Shown one piece after another: positions 36,961 through 48,615 of a stretch of DNA of 64,000 bases. The notes under the pieces are model-generated. The model was not told the origin of the DNA, did no database searches, and saw only the letters and a program-made list of their open reading frames with translations. Position 1 is the stretch's first letter; every line of letters starts with the position of its first letter. The translations under genes were made by a program, and so were the position numbers. The stretch spans positions 160,391,583 to 160,455,582 of the forward strand of contig NC_133390.1 of the NCBI RefSeq assembly GCF_047511655.1, written 5' to 3'. This stretch comes from Castor canadensis. Taxonomy: Eukaryota; Chordata; Mammalia; Rodentia; Castoridae.

Positions 36961-38194
36961 CCAGGGACGGCCATAGGCCTGGCCCCTCAGCAGGGAACAC
37001 TGGTGGTCCTGGGAGCTTTGTGGTTTCCCCAGGCAGCAGCAGCTGCTGTCTCACATTTTCCACTTCATCTTCCAACCCACAGGAGCTGCCCCCCCACATA
37101 CACACACTCACACACACTCATATGCACACATGCGCACACACTCACACGCGTGCATGTGTGCACACCAACAGCTCAGGATGCTTGGAGACCCAGATCTCTG
37201 AGTCCTCCCTGAGGCCCCCTCTCAGCTATCTTGGGAGGCTGGCCTCACCAGCAACCATGAGGCTTTGCTGAGTGTGGTGATCACCTCTCTTTCCTATCCC
37301 GTGATAGACTAGAGCCCTCCCCTTACAGCTATGCAATGCTACATGTGGTGACTACCGTGCGGCCAGGCACTGGGGAGGCTCTGGGAAAATATGTGCTGAA
37401 TGAATGAATGAACAAATGAATGGAAGCCACAGGGGCAGGTTAGGGAGGGGCAGAGCACAACATTTACTGAGCACTCCACCTGCACTCTCACACCAAAGGG
37501 TCCCCATGACCTGGCAGGCGTGCTTATCCCCAGCTTAACAGAAAAGCTGGCCCCACACAGGACGCACGCACAGTCCCCATCCCACCTACAGTCTCTGGCC
37601 TCCAGCCTGTGCTATTCACAACTTGCCCCCAGCAAATCTCAGCCTGATGCCTAGCCCCTGACAGGATCCCTCTCACTACCTGCGGCCCAGACTAGACACT
37701 TGGGTAGCCATAGAAGCCCACTGCTCTCTCTGGCCACACTGCAGAAAGAATAGGAGCCTGCGTTAGACCAATCAGGCAGGAATCTTGGCTGTGTGACTTG
37801 GAGCCTTCATCTGTCTATCACAGTGGCAACTGGGGGTCGGTGCAGGCTTCCTCTGGACACTTCTGGGTCCTTTAAGGGTGAACTGGTTGCACCTCAAAGC
37901 TAGAACCTCCCAGGAGGCGGGGAGGCCTGGCTCCCCAGAGCTCACATGTGTGCCAGGAAATGTGACCACACCTTCCCGCCGTCCCTGGAGCAGCCCCTGA
38001 CTTACTAACATTCTACTGCTAAGGAAACCCACCCTCCTGGCTGCTCCCAGTTCCTCCAAGAACAAACACACAGACATCCTGTCTGCTCATTGGCTAAGAA
38101 CCATAACTACTCCTAAGGAGATAGAGGATTTGGCTGTGTCTACTCATACCTCCCTGATTGCTGAAAACAATCTTAAGGTTATTAATGTAGGCTC

Positions 38195-38330
38195 CGTCAT
38201 TTCCATTACATACATGAGGAAAAAAGCAGCTCAGAGAGGCCAGGTGACTTTCCCATGACCACACAGTAAATGGGGGAGTCAGGTCTCAAAGTCAGGTCTT
38301 TGGGCTCCAGCTCTCTGAGTCTTCCATCTA
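38195..38330 (-). repeat. MIR-like SINE
   Basis: CATGAGGAAAAAAGCAGCTC ... GACCACACAGTAAATGGGGG. Confidence 0.5.
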
Positions 38331-39189
38331 AATCCAGAGGGTTCCTAGCCTGTCCTCACCACATAGCAACTGCTAGTGGTCATGAGTGACCTCAGACCAC
38401 TGAGCCTTAGAAAGTGGAACACAGTTGACACGCCTGCTGTCGGGATCCTGGAATAACCTTCAGATTTCCTTGGCCGGAAGGGACCCAAGGTCAGGCAGCT
38501 CAACTGAGCCATCACACAAATCCACCCCCATGGTCCTTAGATAATCACAATCACCGACACTTCAGACCATTTACAGGGTGCTTCCCACAAACCCTGTGCT
38601 CTGTCCAAGCACATGAGGCCACCTGGCCTCTTTGAATAACTGAATTGACAGTGAGCTCACTACCTTCTCCGTGGAGCTCCTTTGTCTGTTCATGCATGGG
38701 AGAGACTTGTCACACTTACACTTTCCTCACTTGGGCCCCCTAGTTGACAGTTCCCAGTACCCCACCACCACCACTGGCAGGTGAAAGTGGCCATCCTCTG
38801 GACACTGGGCACTTCCTTAAATCCAATCAGACAGCCTGCAGTGAAAATGCTGGGGCTCTGGAGTCCTTCTTGTTCCCCAGTTTCTGTATCTTAGATGCAA
38901 AGTGGCCCAGAGAGGCAGGAACAGGTCAGGTGTTTTAACACTCTTACCCCAAGCCCTGGCTGCCTAGAGTCTCTGGCTCTGAGACCTGGAGCAAGACCCT
39001 TCCCTTCTCTGGCCACAGTTTACCCATCTGCAGAATGAAGAAAACACCTGTTATACTAAGTCCTACACCACGGTCCACATTAACATCTCCACCCTGGCTC
39101 TGTGAGGTTGGCAGCTGTGGTAAATGAACCTGCAGAAGAGGAGAGGGCCTGACCCAAGTGCACACAGGACACCTCCTCACCAATCTGCT

Positions 39190-39500
39190 TCCCCTCCCTG
39201 GCCTCTGTGTTGTTCTCGAACTTAACAAGCCTTTTCCACTAGCCTAGAACGTTCTTACTGCACCTCCTTACTCAGTCGGCTCATGTCATCCTTCAGCTCT
39301 TGGCCTCCCTGAGCCCCAGGCCCCACCTTCACATGCTTTGGCATACTTACCCTTCTCCACCCTGCTTTATCATATGACTGTTGTTTAATCCCAGTTGCCC
39401 AAAGGTCCATGAGAACAGACACCCTCCTTCAGTTGTATCCTCACATCTGCACCAGTATGCAGCACACTCTAAACAAATACTGGGCAAATGAATGAGTGAA
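39190..39500 (+). mobile_element. LINE-2-like remnant
   Basis: CTAGAACGTTCTTACTGCAC ... GTCCATGAGAACAGACACCC ... CAAATGAATGAGTG follows the LINE-2 3' pattern. Confidence 0.5.
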
Positions 39501-39679
39501 AGGCCAGGAGACAGCCCAGCCTGCACCAGGGGGGGACCCCATACCAGAGAATTCACGAGAGAATGTGGCAGGTGCACATGGAACATGTCCCCTGTCTCTG
39601 GAAAATAGCAGTGATCTCAGCTTCTGCCATTGGTTTACTACACACCAGCCTCCCATTGGCGTGTGCAGATCTTATATCT

Positions 39680-39810
39680 CATTTACTCCTCAAGGCTGAA
39701 AGATGTGTGATTTCTCATTTTTACAAATGAAAAACTTGAGGTCCAGAGATGTTAAGTAACCTGCCTAAGATCACACAGTCAGGAGGCTAGAGGAAGATCC
39801 AATAGTGACC
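39680..39810 (-). repeat. MIR-like SINE
   Basis: TTACAAATGAAAAACTTGAG ... TGCCTAAGATCACACAGTCA. Confidence 0.5.
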
Positions 39811-41519
39811 TGAGGCTTGAGCATAGAGCCTGAACTACTGAATGGATGGTAGAAACTGAGGCTCAGCCCTGGTCCAGGCACCAACAAGTCCCCAGCTGGG
39901 CCCTAGGAAACCCTAGGCTCAACCCCTAGTCTCTTGGGACCACTCTCCCATAAGAACAGTCATGAGCAGCTGAGATGGGCTTCAAGGCTCTGCCTGTTGA
40001 CTTCCTGGGATGCCCTGGAGTCCACAGGGGTAAGGCATGAGGAGACCCTGAGGCAAGCACTGTGAACCCTCCTGTTTTGTCACTGGGAGCAGCTGGGGTA
40101 AGGGGCTCAGGTCCAAGTTTGGAGCAGCACAGAAAGGGAGTATAGGAAGCAGCTTGGAGCATCCACAGGACAGGCCCCAAAGACTCCATTTTGAAGCGTG
40201 TCAGTTCCCTCCTTCCTTCACCCTCCTCTTGCGCTCTCATCACCACCATCTTCAGAAAACTATAAGGACTGATTGAATCCCTATTGTCAACACTGAAGGG
40301 GGCCTTTGGGAAGATTCATCCTCCCATGTCACAGAAAAGAAAACTGGGGCCTGTCCTGGGGAAGGGTCAAGGCTGAAGCAGCAGGTTATCCTGCTTCAGA
40401 CAGACCCTGTCCTTGTAGTCTGCAAGTGTTTTTTGAACACATGTGGAGAACAAATCCTGAGAAAAGATGGGGACTGAGGGACACAACTGAGAAAGCCCTC
40501 AACACTTTCAGGAGGGAGAAACCCCTTTGGCCGGCAGAGCCACAAGGCAAGCTTAAGAGCTGTGGGCAGGCATAAGTCAGCAGAGTGCTGTTAGCTGAGG
40601 GGCTCCCGCCAGGGGCACACTGGGTGTTGTGCCAGGCCATCAACTGACAAGTGCAAGCAACATGGCAGCCTCTTCCCAAACCATGCCCAGCAGCAGCAGC
40701 AGTATAGCCCAGGAAGATTCCAGCCTCCTGGGCCAAGGTCAACACACCAGAGCTGGGCTGGGCCCACAGCTGCCATGATGCCAGGTAGGGGGCGGACGGA
40801 GCCTGGCCTGCACCCAGAGGTGCTCATGTCTACTGAGCGACCCAAAGCAAACCCACTCCTCTGGGCAGCTCTCAGTCCCCATGGGCCCAGAGGGAACTGC
40901 CACTTTAAGGTAGAACATGGGAAGGAGGAGGCAATGGCCAGAGGGCCGATTGGGCCCTTTTGTGATATGCTGGGATTGGGGAAGCTGCCTCTGAACCGGT
41001 TCTCCCACGAAATCATCCTCCCAGGCTGTGGGACCGTTAGACTGGGCGGAAGTGGACTCCAGCCAAGGGGATGTTCCCAGATGTCATGCTTTCAAATTGG
41101 ACCCGCCCCGAAAGGCAGGCAGGGACAGGCCAGACCAGGGGGAAGCCTTGGGTAAAGACTCAGGGTGGTGTTCCGTCTCTCCTCGCCAGCGGATCGCCAT
41201 AGGCTTCCCTGCCAGCCATGCACATTGGTGCCCATCCCAGAAAGGAGAGCCTGTAAGGCCCGCCGGCCTGGGGGCGGGGTCCGGAGCAGGGACCCAGCCC
41301 CTTGCTAAATACCCACCCCCACCCACTTAAGATCCTCCAGAGAGGTTTTCCAAGGCCCCTCTCCCCAAATCGACGCCCCAAATACTTTGACCAGTATGCT
41401 ATGCAAGTCCCCCCCCTCCAGGAGAGGGCTTCCCAAATAAAGTGGAGAGGGGTTGTGAGGGAGCCCTAGATCGACCTCGGGTCTCTTTCCCCAGCTTGTT
41501 CAGTGGGAAAGTGGCCGAC

Positions 41520-43040
41520 TAGTGTCTCAGGCCCGCGGGGCCGTGAGAGTCACTGAGCCCCCCCGCCGCCTCCCTTTCCCCTCAGCGACCCCACCTTGAG
41601 ATAGTCGTTCTCGGAGCGCAGCTCCTCCAGCTCGCGCACGAAGCCGCCGGGCCCGCAGTCCAGCATCTCCTCGGTGAGGTCGGAGAAGGCGAGCGAGGCA
41701 CTGAGCGGCAGGCGGCTGCTGCCCACCGACGACGCGGTCACCGACGGCTCATCCGGGGAAGCAGGCGGCCGCGGAGGCTGCTGCGCGGATGGCGCGGGCT
41801 GGGGCTGCTGCCCGGTGCGGGCTCCCGCCGGGCCCCCGGCCGCCGACTCGGCATCGCTGCTCAGCGCCAGCTCCAGGCCCAACAGGCGCGCCTCCTCCGA
41901 CGCGCAGTCGGACACCTCGGAGCTGCTGTCCGTGAGGCTGGGAGGCGGTGGAGGCGGTCGCGGCCCCGCACCCGGGCGCGGACGGCCTTTGGCGCGCACC
42001 CCGGTGCGGACCCCAGCCACCCGCGGCCCTGCGCCCCGCGCTCCGGGCGCCACCGCGCGCCCCTTCTTGTCCGGCCGCGTTGAGGACGCGGCGCTACAGG
42101 CGGCAGCGGCGCCCGGGCCTGGGCCGCGGCGGCCCTTGGCCAGAGACCAGCCGGCCACGTCCTTGGGCCGGGCTGGCGACGGCGCGCGGTGGCTCTTCTT
42201 CCTCTCTGGGGCGGGCGCGGGCGGGGGGCCGCAGCCCCGCGCCGGGAGTTCCCCCGCCGGCGCCTCCATCGCGGCCTCCCTCGGCCTCAGTGAGCGGCGC
42301 GCATGGCCCGGGCCCGCCCGGCCTCGGCGTCCCTGGGAAGGGTCCGAGTGCGACTCCGGCCGCTCGGGCTGCTGTTCTTCTCTGCCCACCTCAACCCGGG
42401 GACTGCGCTCCGGCCTCGAGCCCCGCCGCACGGTCTCTCCGCTGCTCTGAGGTCGGAGAGAGCGGCCTGATCGCCTCCAGGCGCCCCGGCTCCGACTCCG
42501 GCTCCGCCCGGCGCCCGCCCCCTCGGCCTCGCCGCGCCCCCGGAGCGTGCCCGGGCCTCGGCTGCTTGCACAGCGATCGCTGCCTCGGGCTCCGAGTCCG
42601 GCTGCGGCCCGGGCCCCGGCTCCGCCCGGCGCTGCCCGCCCCCCGCGCAGCCCCGCCAGCTCCCCGCCCCGCCGCCTCGGCTCGGGGGCGCGCGGCTCCG
42701 CGAACAAAAGGCGGACGCGGCGGGAGCGGCGGGGAGGGACGCAGGCAGGGAGCAAGGGAAGGATGTGCGAGGCAACAGCGACCCCCTCGAGGGTCAGGCG
42801 GGCCCGGGCAGCCGCGGCCCCGGCTCTCTCCTCCTCTGCTCCGCCGCCGCCCCCTCCCCTGCGTGCCGGGGGATCGTACCCCGCTGGGGCGCCCCGGCGT
42901 CCGGCGTCCCGGGAGGGGACGCGCGGGCGGCAGGAGGGGGGATTCCCGGGCAGAGGCCGGGGGGACCTCAGATCGCCCGCACCAGCATCCATGCACACCC
43001 CAGCACCTAGCCCCTCGCCCCTCGCTGGTGCTGAGCGTGC
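41520..43040 (-). promoter_or_regulatory. SOGA1: CpG island and promoter region of SOGA1
   Basis: CpG dinucleotides and G+C are far denser here than anywhere else in the window, over about 1.5 kb, with sharp edges near 41.5 and 43.05 kb. The island covers exon 1 and the sequence upstream of the ATG at 42269. Clusters of GGGCGG/CCGCCC-type boxes are seen and no TATA box stands out. A housekeeping-type, dispersed start site on the minus strand between about 42.3 and 43.0 kb is inferred. The exact transcription start cannot be read from sequence. A C/T-rich tract lies just upstream at about 43.8 kb. Confidence 0.85.
41595..42269 (-). CDS. SOGA1: SOGA1/MTCL2 coding exon 1 (residues 1-225)
   Basis: First coding exon of SOGA1 (also called MTCL2), a large coiled-coil protein. 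The family is known for microtubule and Golgi association, and SOGA1 was first described as a suppressor of glucose/autophagy-associated factor. The ATG at 42269 has a G at -3 and a G at +4. The first 200 residues are low-complexity, rich in Pro, Arg, Ala and Ser, and look disordered. They include a basic stretch (ERKKSHRAPSPARPKDVAGW), a proline run before SLTDSSSEVSDCASEEARLL, and the conserved SLAFSDLTEEMLDCGPGG. The coiled coil begins at about residue 210 (VRELEELRSENDYLK). The exon ends with AAG followed by a GTGGG donor at 41594. It is 675 nt, phase 0 at the end, and lies in a CpG island. The frame stays open upstream of the ATG, but in DNA this GC-rich that is weak evidence for an N-terminal extension. 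I identified it by recall of the human protein, which is nearly identical here. Confidence 0.96.
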
Positions 43041-43349
43041 GCGAACTCCGCCCCCTTCAACCTGGCACAGCGAAACCAACCATCCCATCCTACAGACCCG
43101 TAAACTGAAGTCAGGCTGGGCGAACGATCAGTTTACGGTCCATGGTAGAACTCGGATAGGAGCCAAACCTCACACCTCAGCTTAGGCTGCTTCTGCCTCG
43201 AATTCCCTCCCGCTGCCCTGGGTGCTTGCCCGGCTCTGTGCACTTTGACCGTCTTGGATCCCAGGCAGACCTACCCCTCCGCGACAATCTCAGACTCTCT
43301 ACGACTAAATAGAGATGACCAGTGGATGGTATTATTATTGTTGTTGTTT

Positions 43350-43432
43350 TTGTTATGTATAGCAGTATTGGACTCAGGACTTCGCGTTTGCTAGACAGGC
43401 GCTGTACCACTTGAGCCACACCTCTAGCCCAG
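43350..43432 (-). repeat. SINE, antisense, upstream of SOGA1
   Basis: TATTGGACTCAGGACTTCGC ... TACCACTTGAGCCACACCTC is a reversed ID-like half. Confidence 0.65.
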
Positions 43433-43789
43433 ACCAGGAGATGCTTTAGCAGGTTTTGGCCCCAGTTGGTGCTGGCACGGACTGGAACGGCCCTGAGCAC
43501 CCCATGATCCGAGGCCTCCACCCAACAGCTCTGGAAGCCCCCCACCCTCCAGCGCGGGCTCTGGTGGGCGTGGTTTCTTTCCCTCTCTGGCTACTCCACA
43601 ACTCCTCTCCCACTGGTTTATTTTTCTGAATCTATTACACCTTCCTCACTCTCCCTCCACTGCGCCTCTCTGCTTCTTTCCACCCCAGCCACTGCGAGGC
43701 AGAACCAGATTAAATCTTTGGCTGCCTCATAGCAGACGCTCATCCTCAGAGTGGCCCCTTTGCCTCTCAGAAAAGCGTGGCTGTTTACC

Positions 43790-43970
43790 CCCCTTCAGCC
43801 TCTTCTTCCTTCTCTGGTTCCTCTCCTTCTTTTTCTCCCCTCCTTCTTCCACTTCTCCTCTTCCTCCTTTCCCTCTTTTTTCATATGTTCCTTTTGCTCC
43901 TCTTTCCCCTTTTCTTCCCCCTGCCCATTTTTTCCTTCCTCCTCCTCCTCTTTCATCTCTTCCCCTAACA
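43790..43970. repeat. Polypyrimidine tract (plus strand)
   Basis: About 180 bp almost entirely C and T, upstream of the SOGA1 CpG island. On the SOGA1 sense strand it is polypurine. It creates low-complexity frames that are not genes. Confidence 0.85.
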
Positions 43971-45279
43971 TGACACACAACACAACTGGCACTAAGTTCA
44001 CTTGGCTCCTTCCCACCCCCATGCTGGGAATACATTGGAGGTGGGGGGGTTTCCCTCTCACCTGAGGCGGGTGAGTGCTCCTTCACCCCCAGGTCCTCCA
44101 GGGTGCCTTCTGAGTCCCCCTGGAGTCAGGAGAGCAGCCATGGTGCCCAGCAGGCTCTAGGCAAGCACTTCTTCAATTCAGCCCCTCCTGGCAAAACACT
44201 CCCTCCCCCCTGTCCACTCTAGCACAGGAGCCAGGTGAGTCACTGAGGGCCCCAATGGTGGGCTGGTGGGTTCCTGGCCTCAGGGAGCACACAGTATAGG
44301 GAGCAATGTACCCCAAATCACAGGCAGGGCAGTCACAGGATACTGGGGCAAGGGTACTGAGCAGTGATGTGAGAGACTTGTGTTAGTGACCAGGGCAGGC
44401 CTTCCTAGTTTTGGGCCTCACAGTCCCGGCCTGGCCTTGTCCAGTGTACCAGACAACAGGGTCCTTAAGCTCTGATGCACCTGCTCTTGTAGGCTGGTGC
44501 TGGTAGGCACCAAGGGATACTATGTAACTCTTGGAAATTATTGCCCTCTCTGTGCCTCAGTTTGTCCTCCTATGCAGAAAGTGGGCTTGGAGGGATGTTG
44601 TAAGTCCATGTAAGGAACATACCAGACCAGGCTGGCTCAGCCAGGTCTAACACACTCTTAGCCACACCAATGGCACTGAGATCAGAGAGGCCTGCACCTC
44701 CCTTCTTGGACTGGGGTCTGAGTATTGGCTGTACCACCTGTCTTTTCTGGACCCCACACTCATGGTTGAGGGTCCTTCCTGGCCTGAAGTTCTTTGGATT
44801 TGGGGAGCCAAGAATCTATCCTGCAGCTCTAGGGATGGCTGAAAAAAAAACAGGTCCTGGTTGGGAGAGGCTCAGGGTCTGAGTGGGGCAGAGATAGGGA
44901 CTCTGGACTCAGATCAGACCAGCTATACTGCAAAGGGGGTGAAGCTTGCTGGCTATATGTGGGTAGGTAACGCTGCTCCACTGACAGCAAGCTCCACAGC
45001 TCTCCGACCCTTGCAAGCTCACCAAGCTCACTGTGTACAGGTCACACTTAGCCTCTCAGTAAACAATCTCAGAATGACGTGCTTTCTTCTCTTCTTTTCT
45101 CTTTTGTTCTTTTCTTTTCTTTCTCTCCTCCTCCTCCTTCTTTTTTAAGACTGGTCTCTGTATGTTACCCAGGCTGACCTTGGACTGGTGGGCTGATGCA
45201 ATCCTCCTGAGTAACTGAAACTACAGACTAGTGCCACCACAGCAGCTCAGGGAGGTCAAGGAACTTCTTATGGCTGATT

Positions 45280-45440
45280 GCATTTTCCTGTCCAGCTGTT
45301 CTTCTTACCATGTGACATTGACACTTCTCCAATCCAGCAACAGGGTCTATGTTCTCTGCCCTTGAACCAATAGTGTATGGTGAAAGTGATACTCTGTGAC
45401 TTGCAAAGTTAGATCATAAAAAGACGGTATGGCTTCTGTC

Positions 45441-45477
<37 letters not shown>

Positions 45478-45765
45478 CTCACCCTTGGAATCCAGGCACC
45501 ATGTGGTGAGGAAGCCTAAGCCTCATGGAGTGGCCACATGAAGGTATTCTAGGCAATAACTCCAGCTCTGGTCTTACTAGTCACCAGGCACAGGCACGTG
45601 ACAGGGACCCTTCAGATGATTCATCCCCTAGCCCTGGAGTCACCCAGCTGACAAGTGGAGCAGAAGTGAGCTATCTCACTGACCCAGCCCAAATTGCAAA
45701 ACAAATGTTCTAAGCCAACTAGTTTTGGGGCCATTTGTTACACAGCAATGGGCAGCTGGAATGAA
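45280..45765 (+). mobile_element. MaLR-like (MLT1-type) LTR remnant
   Basis: Has the order seen in old MaLR long terminal repeats: CACCATGTGGTGAGGAAGCC, CATGGAGTGGCCACATGAAG, GTGAGCTATCTCACTGACCC, then TTTGTTACACAGCAATGGGC. It includes a (TC)n tract at 45444-45475. No internal retroviral genes. Confidence 0.55.
45444..45475. repeat. (TC)n microsatellite
   Basis: About 16 TC units within an LTR-like repeat. Confidence 0.95.
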
Positions 45766-46106
45766 TACATACCTGAGGTGATACGGCTTGGAAATGGTTA
45801 GACTGGAGTCAATTTTGAACTCAGGGTGACCAAATTCCAGGGCCCAATGTCCTACTACTGTGCTACCAGGCTACAAATGTCTAGTTCAGACACCCAGTGT
45901 GTACTGCATAATCTCTGGCAGAGAAGGGATGAAGCACTAAATGACTGTAAGAATTACGTAGCAGAGGGTCAAGGATCTTAATTTAAGATCTGAAGCTGTG
46001 AAACTGTTACAGGAAAGAAGAGGGAATACACTGGAACATACAGACATAGATACTAACTTCCCGAATGGAACTCAATAGCTCAGTGATTAAGAGAATGGAT
46101 TGACAG

Positions 46107-46197
46107 GGGCTGGCAGCATGGTTCAAGTGCTAAGAGTGCCTGTCTAGCAAGTGTGAGGGCCTGAGTTCAAATCCCAGTGCCCCCCAAAAAAAAGAGA
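46107..46197 (+). repeat. ID-like SINE
   Basis: GCATGGTTCAAGTGCTAAGA ... GAGTTCAAATCCCAGTGCC with A-rich tail. Confidence 0.65.
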
Positions 46198-46210
46198 GAG
46201 AGAAAGGATT

Positions 46211-46815
46211 CACAAGTAGGAAAGCATCACACTAAAAAGCTTCTGTGCAGCAAAGAAAATGATCACCAGACTGAAGAAACACCCTACAAAGTGGAAGAAA
46301 ATCTTTGCCAGCTACACATCTGACAAGGCATTAATAACCAGAATATATAGGGAATTCAAAAAACTAACCCTACAAAGAATCAGCAACTGAATGAATAAAT
46401 GGCAAATGAATTGAACAGACAATTCTCAAAAGAAGTACAAATGGCCAATAAATACACAAAGAAAGGCTCAACATTCTTGGTCATAAAGGAAATGCAAGTT
46501 AAAACAACAGAGATTTCACCTCACCCCAGAAAGAATGGCTGTCATCAAAGAACACAAAGAACAAATGCTGGAGAGGATGGGGGCAGGGATGCTGTTGGTG
46601 GGAATGTAAATTAGTGCAACCAGTATGGAAAGCAGTATAGAAGTTCCCAAAAAACTAAAAATAGACCTACCATATGATTCAATGGTACCTCTCCTGGACA
46701 TACACCCAAAGGAATGTAAGCCACGATACACAACAGCCACTTGCACACCCATTTTTACTGAAGCAGTACTATTCACAATAGCCAGATGCCTACAACTGAT
46801 GAGTGGGTTAAGAAA

Positions 46816-46867
<52 letters not shown>

Positions 46868-47190
46868 AAGTATTACTCAGCCATAAAGAAAAATTATGTT
46901 GTTTGCAGGTAAATGGATGGACTGGAGATCATCATATTATGAGAAGTAAGCCAGGTTCAGAAGGACAGACAGAAGTCACATGTTTTCCCTCATAGGTGGA
47001 GGTTAGACCTAAAAGAGAAACGTAGACATAAATTCATATATGAGAGTGAGAGGATGTGATTGTAGTAGTGGGTCTGAGGGGACGATGAGGAGGCAGGACA
47101 GGAAAAGAGAATGACAGGCAGTGAGAAATATTGAAACACATTGCATCTGTGTGTTAAGATGACATAACAAATGCACCGGAAGCTGAATAA
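46211..47190 (+). mobile_element. LINE-1 3' part, sense
   Basis: Shows the typical end of LINE-1 ORF2 and 3' UTR: an alternating A-rich coding-like stretch (AGCTTCTGTGCAGCAAAG...), an internal (CA)n expansion at 46818-46865, then TATTACTCAGCCATAAAG. The reading frame is broken. A composite SINE abuts its right end at about 47195. Confidence 0.85.
46818..46865. repeat. (CA)n microsatellite
   Basis: Near-perfect CA repeat, about 24 units, inside a LINE-1. Confidence 0.95.
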
Positions 47191-47194
47191 TAGT

Positions 47195-47405
47195 TGGTAC
47201 CAGCAGCTCACATCTGTAACCCTAGCTACTCAGGAAGCAGAGGTCAGAAGGACTGAAGTTCAAAGCCAGCCCAGGCAAATAGTTTGAGTTTGAGAGACCC
47301 CATCTCAAAAAGCCCAACACAGAAAAGGGCTGGTCAAGTGGCTTCAGTGGTAGAACACCTGCCTAGCAAGCATGAGGCCCTGAGTTCCAACCCCCTCCAT
47401 AGTGG
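47195..47405 (+). repeat. Composite SINE
   Basis: AACCCTAGCTACTCAGGAAG ... AAGCATGAGGCCCTGAGTTC, abutting a LINE-1 end. Confidence 0.7.
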
Positions 47406-47995
47406 AGGGAGAAAGAGACAGAGAGGGGTGGGGAGCAGGAACAGGGCGTGCCATGGGCAGGAGATTTATCTCGATGCGGTGATAAGCCATCTAATTTATG
47501 TACTAAACTAGATCGCTCTGTGCTGGCCAGAACAGATGCTGGAAGGCAGAGAAGGGGCTGCAGAACCAGTGGGCCTAGAAGCAGTGGGGAGGGAAGGAGG
47601 AAGGCAGCTTTGGGATGTGTTCTGGAGCTTTGCAGTGTCCTTCACCCTTGCCTGGAAGCAAGGATTCAGAGAAACAAAGCCAAGTTCAACTCCCTAATTT
47701 CTGGCTTTAGCAATGAAATGAATGATGGCACCATTTACTGTGGCAGGAAAGACCAGCTTAGAGGTGATAGGAGAAGAGAGGCCCCGGTTCAGAAGTTAAA
47801 TGAAGATTTCTTTTCAGACGTGTTCAACTTGGTGTCTAAGGAGATATCCAAGTGGATAGGCAATAAGCATGCAGTTGTGGACCCCAGGGTAGCAGCTAGG
47901 TCTGAGGCCATAAAGTGTACTTGGTGGTAGGTAATATTCAAATCCTTGAGAGCAAGTGAGATCCCTTAGGGAGGGATCTATAGGAGAAGAGAAGT

Positions 47996-48200
47996 GGCTG
48001 GCAGTGTAGCTCAGTGGTAGAGTGCTCGTCTAACATGTGCAAGGCACTGAGTTCATCCCCAGCACTGAAAAAAACCCAAAATTCTTATGATTATTTTTGA
48101 ACTGGGTGTAGTTGTGCATACCTGTAATCCCTGTACTCAGAAGGTTAAGACAGCAGGATCAAGAGATAGAGACCCTGCTCAAAAAAAAAAAAAAAAAATT
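47996..48200 (+). repeat. ID SINE and B1-like half
   Basis: ID unit at about 47996-48075 (GTAGCTCAGTGGTAGAGTGC) followed by a diverged left-half unit ending in a run of A. Confidence 0.65.
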
Positions 48201-48427
48201 CTAAAGTTTTGATGTTTTCAAGTTCCTTTCTCATTGCTGAAATTCTACCACATAGAAAATTGTTTACTCTGTTTTTTCCACTTGACAAAGTAGTGGAATC
48301 ATTTCTCATTTCATGATTCTAAACTCCTTGCAAACCTCACTTTTCATGCTGGGAAATAATCCACACGCTGATGTTCCATGGGTCACTTATTTTTCCCTTT
48401 TTTTGGACACTTAAACTTTCCTGGAGG

Positions 48428-48615
48428 TGCTGGACGTAGTGGTGCACACCTGTAATGCCAGCATTGGGAGGCTGAGATTGGAGGATGGAGAGCTCAAGGC
48501 CAGCCTGAGCTATATAACAAGACCCTGACTCAGAAAACCAAACTCTGAGGATGTAGTTCAGTGGTAGAGCACTTGCCTGTTGTGAGCAAGGCCTGGTTCC
48601 ATCCCTAGCATTTCC
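48428..48615 (+). repeat. B1 followed by ID SINE
   Basis: B1 at 48428-48540 (GTGGTGCACACCTGTAATGC) joined to an ID at about 48541-48612 (GTAGTTCAGTGGTAGAGCAC). Confidence 0.75.

Noticed and set aside
41948-43108. 386-codon open frame on the plus strand over the CpG island
   Set aside because: Compositional: stop codons are rare in sequence this GC-rich. Other frames on both strands are also open, and the minus-strand exon 1 matches a known protein.
46818-46865. Regular repeat considered as a CRISPR array
   Set aside because: It is a dinucleotide microsatellite without spacers, in mammalian DNA.
46516-46912. Small frames over LINE-1 and (CA)n sequence
   Set aside because: They are broken LINE-1 ORF2 pieces plus dinucleotide repeat, not genes.
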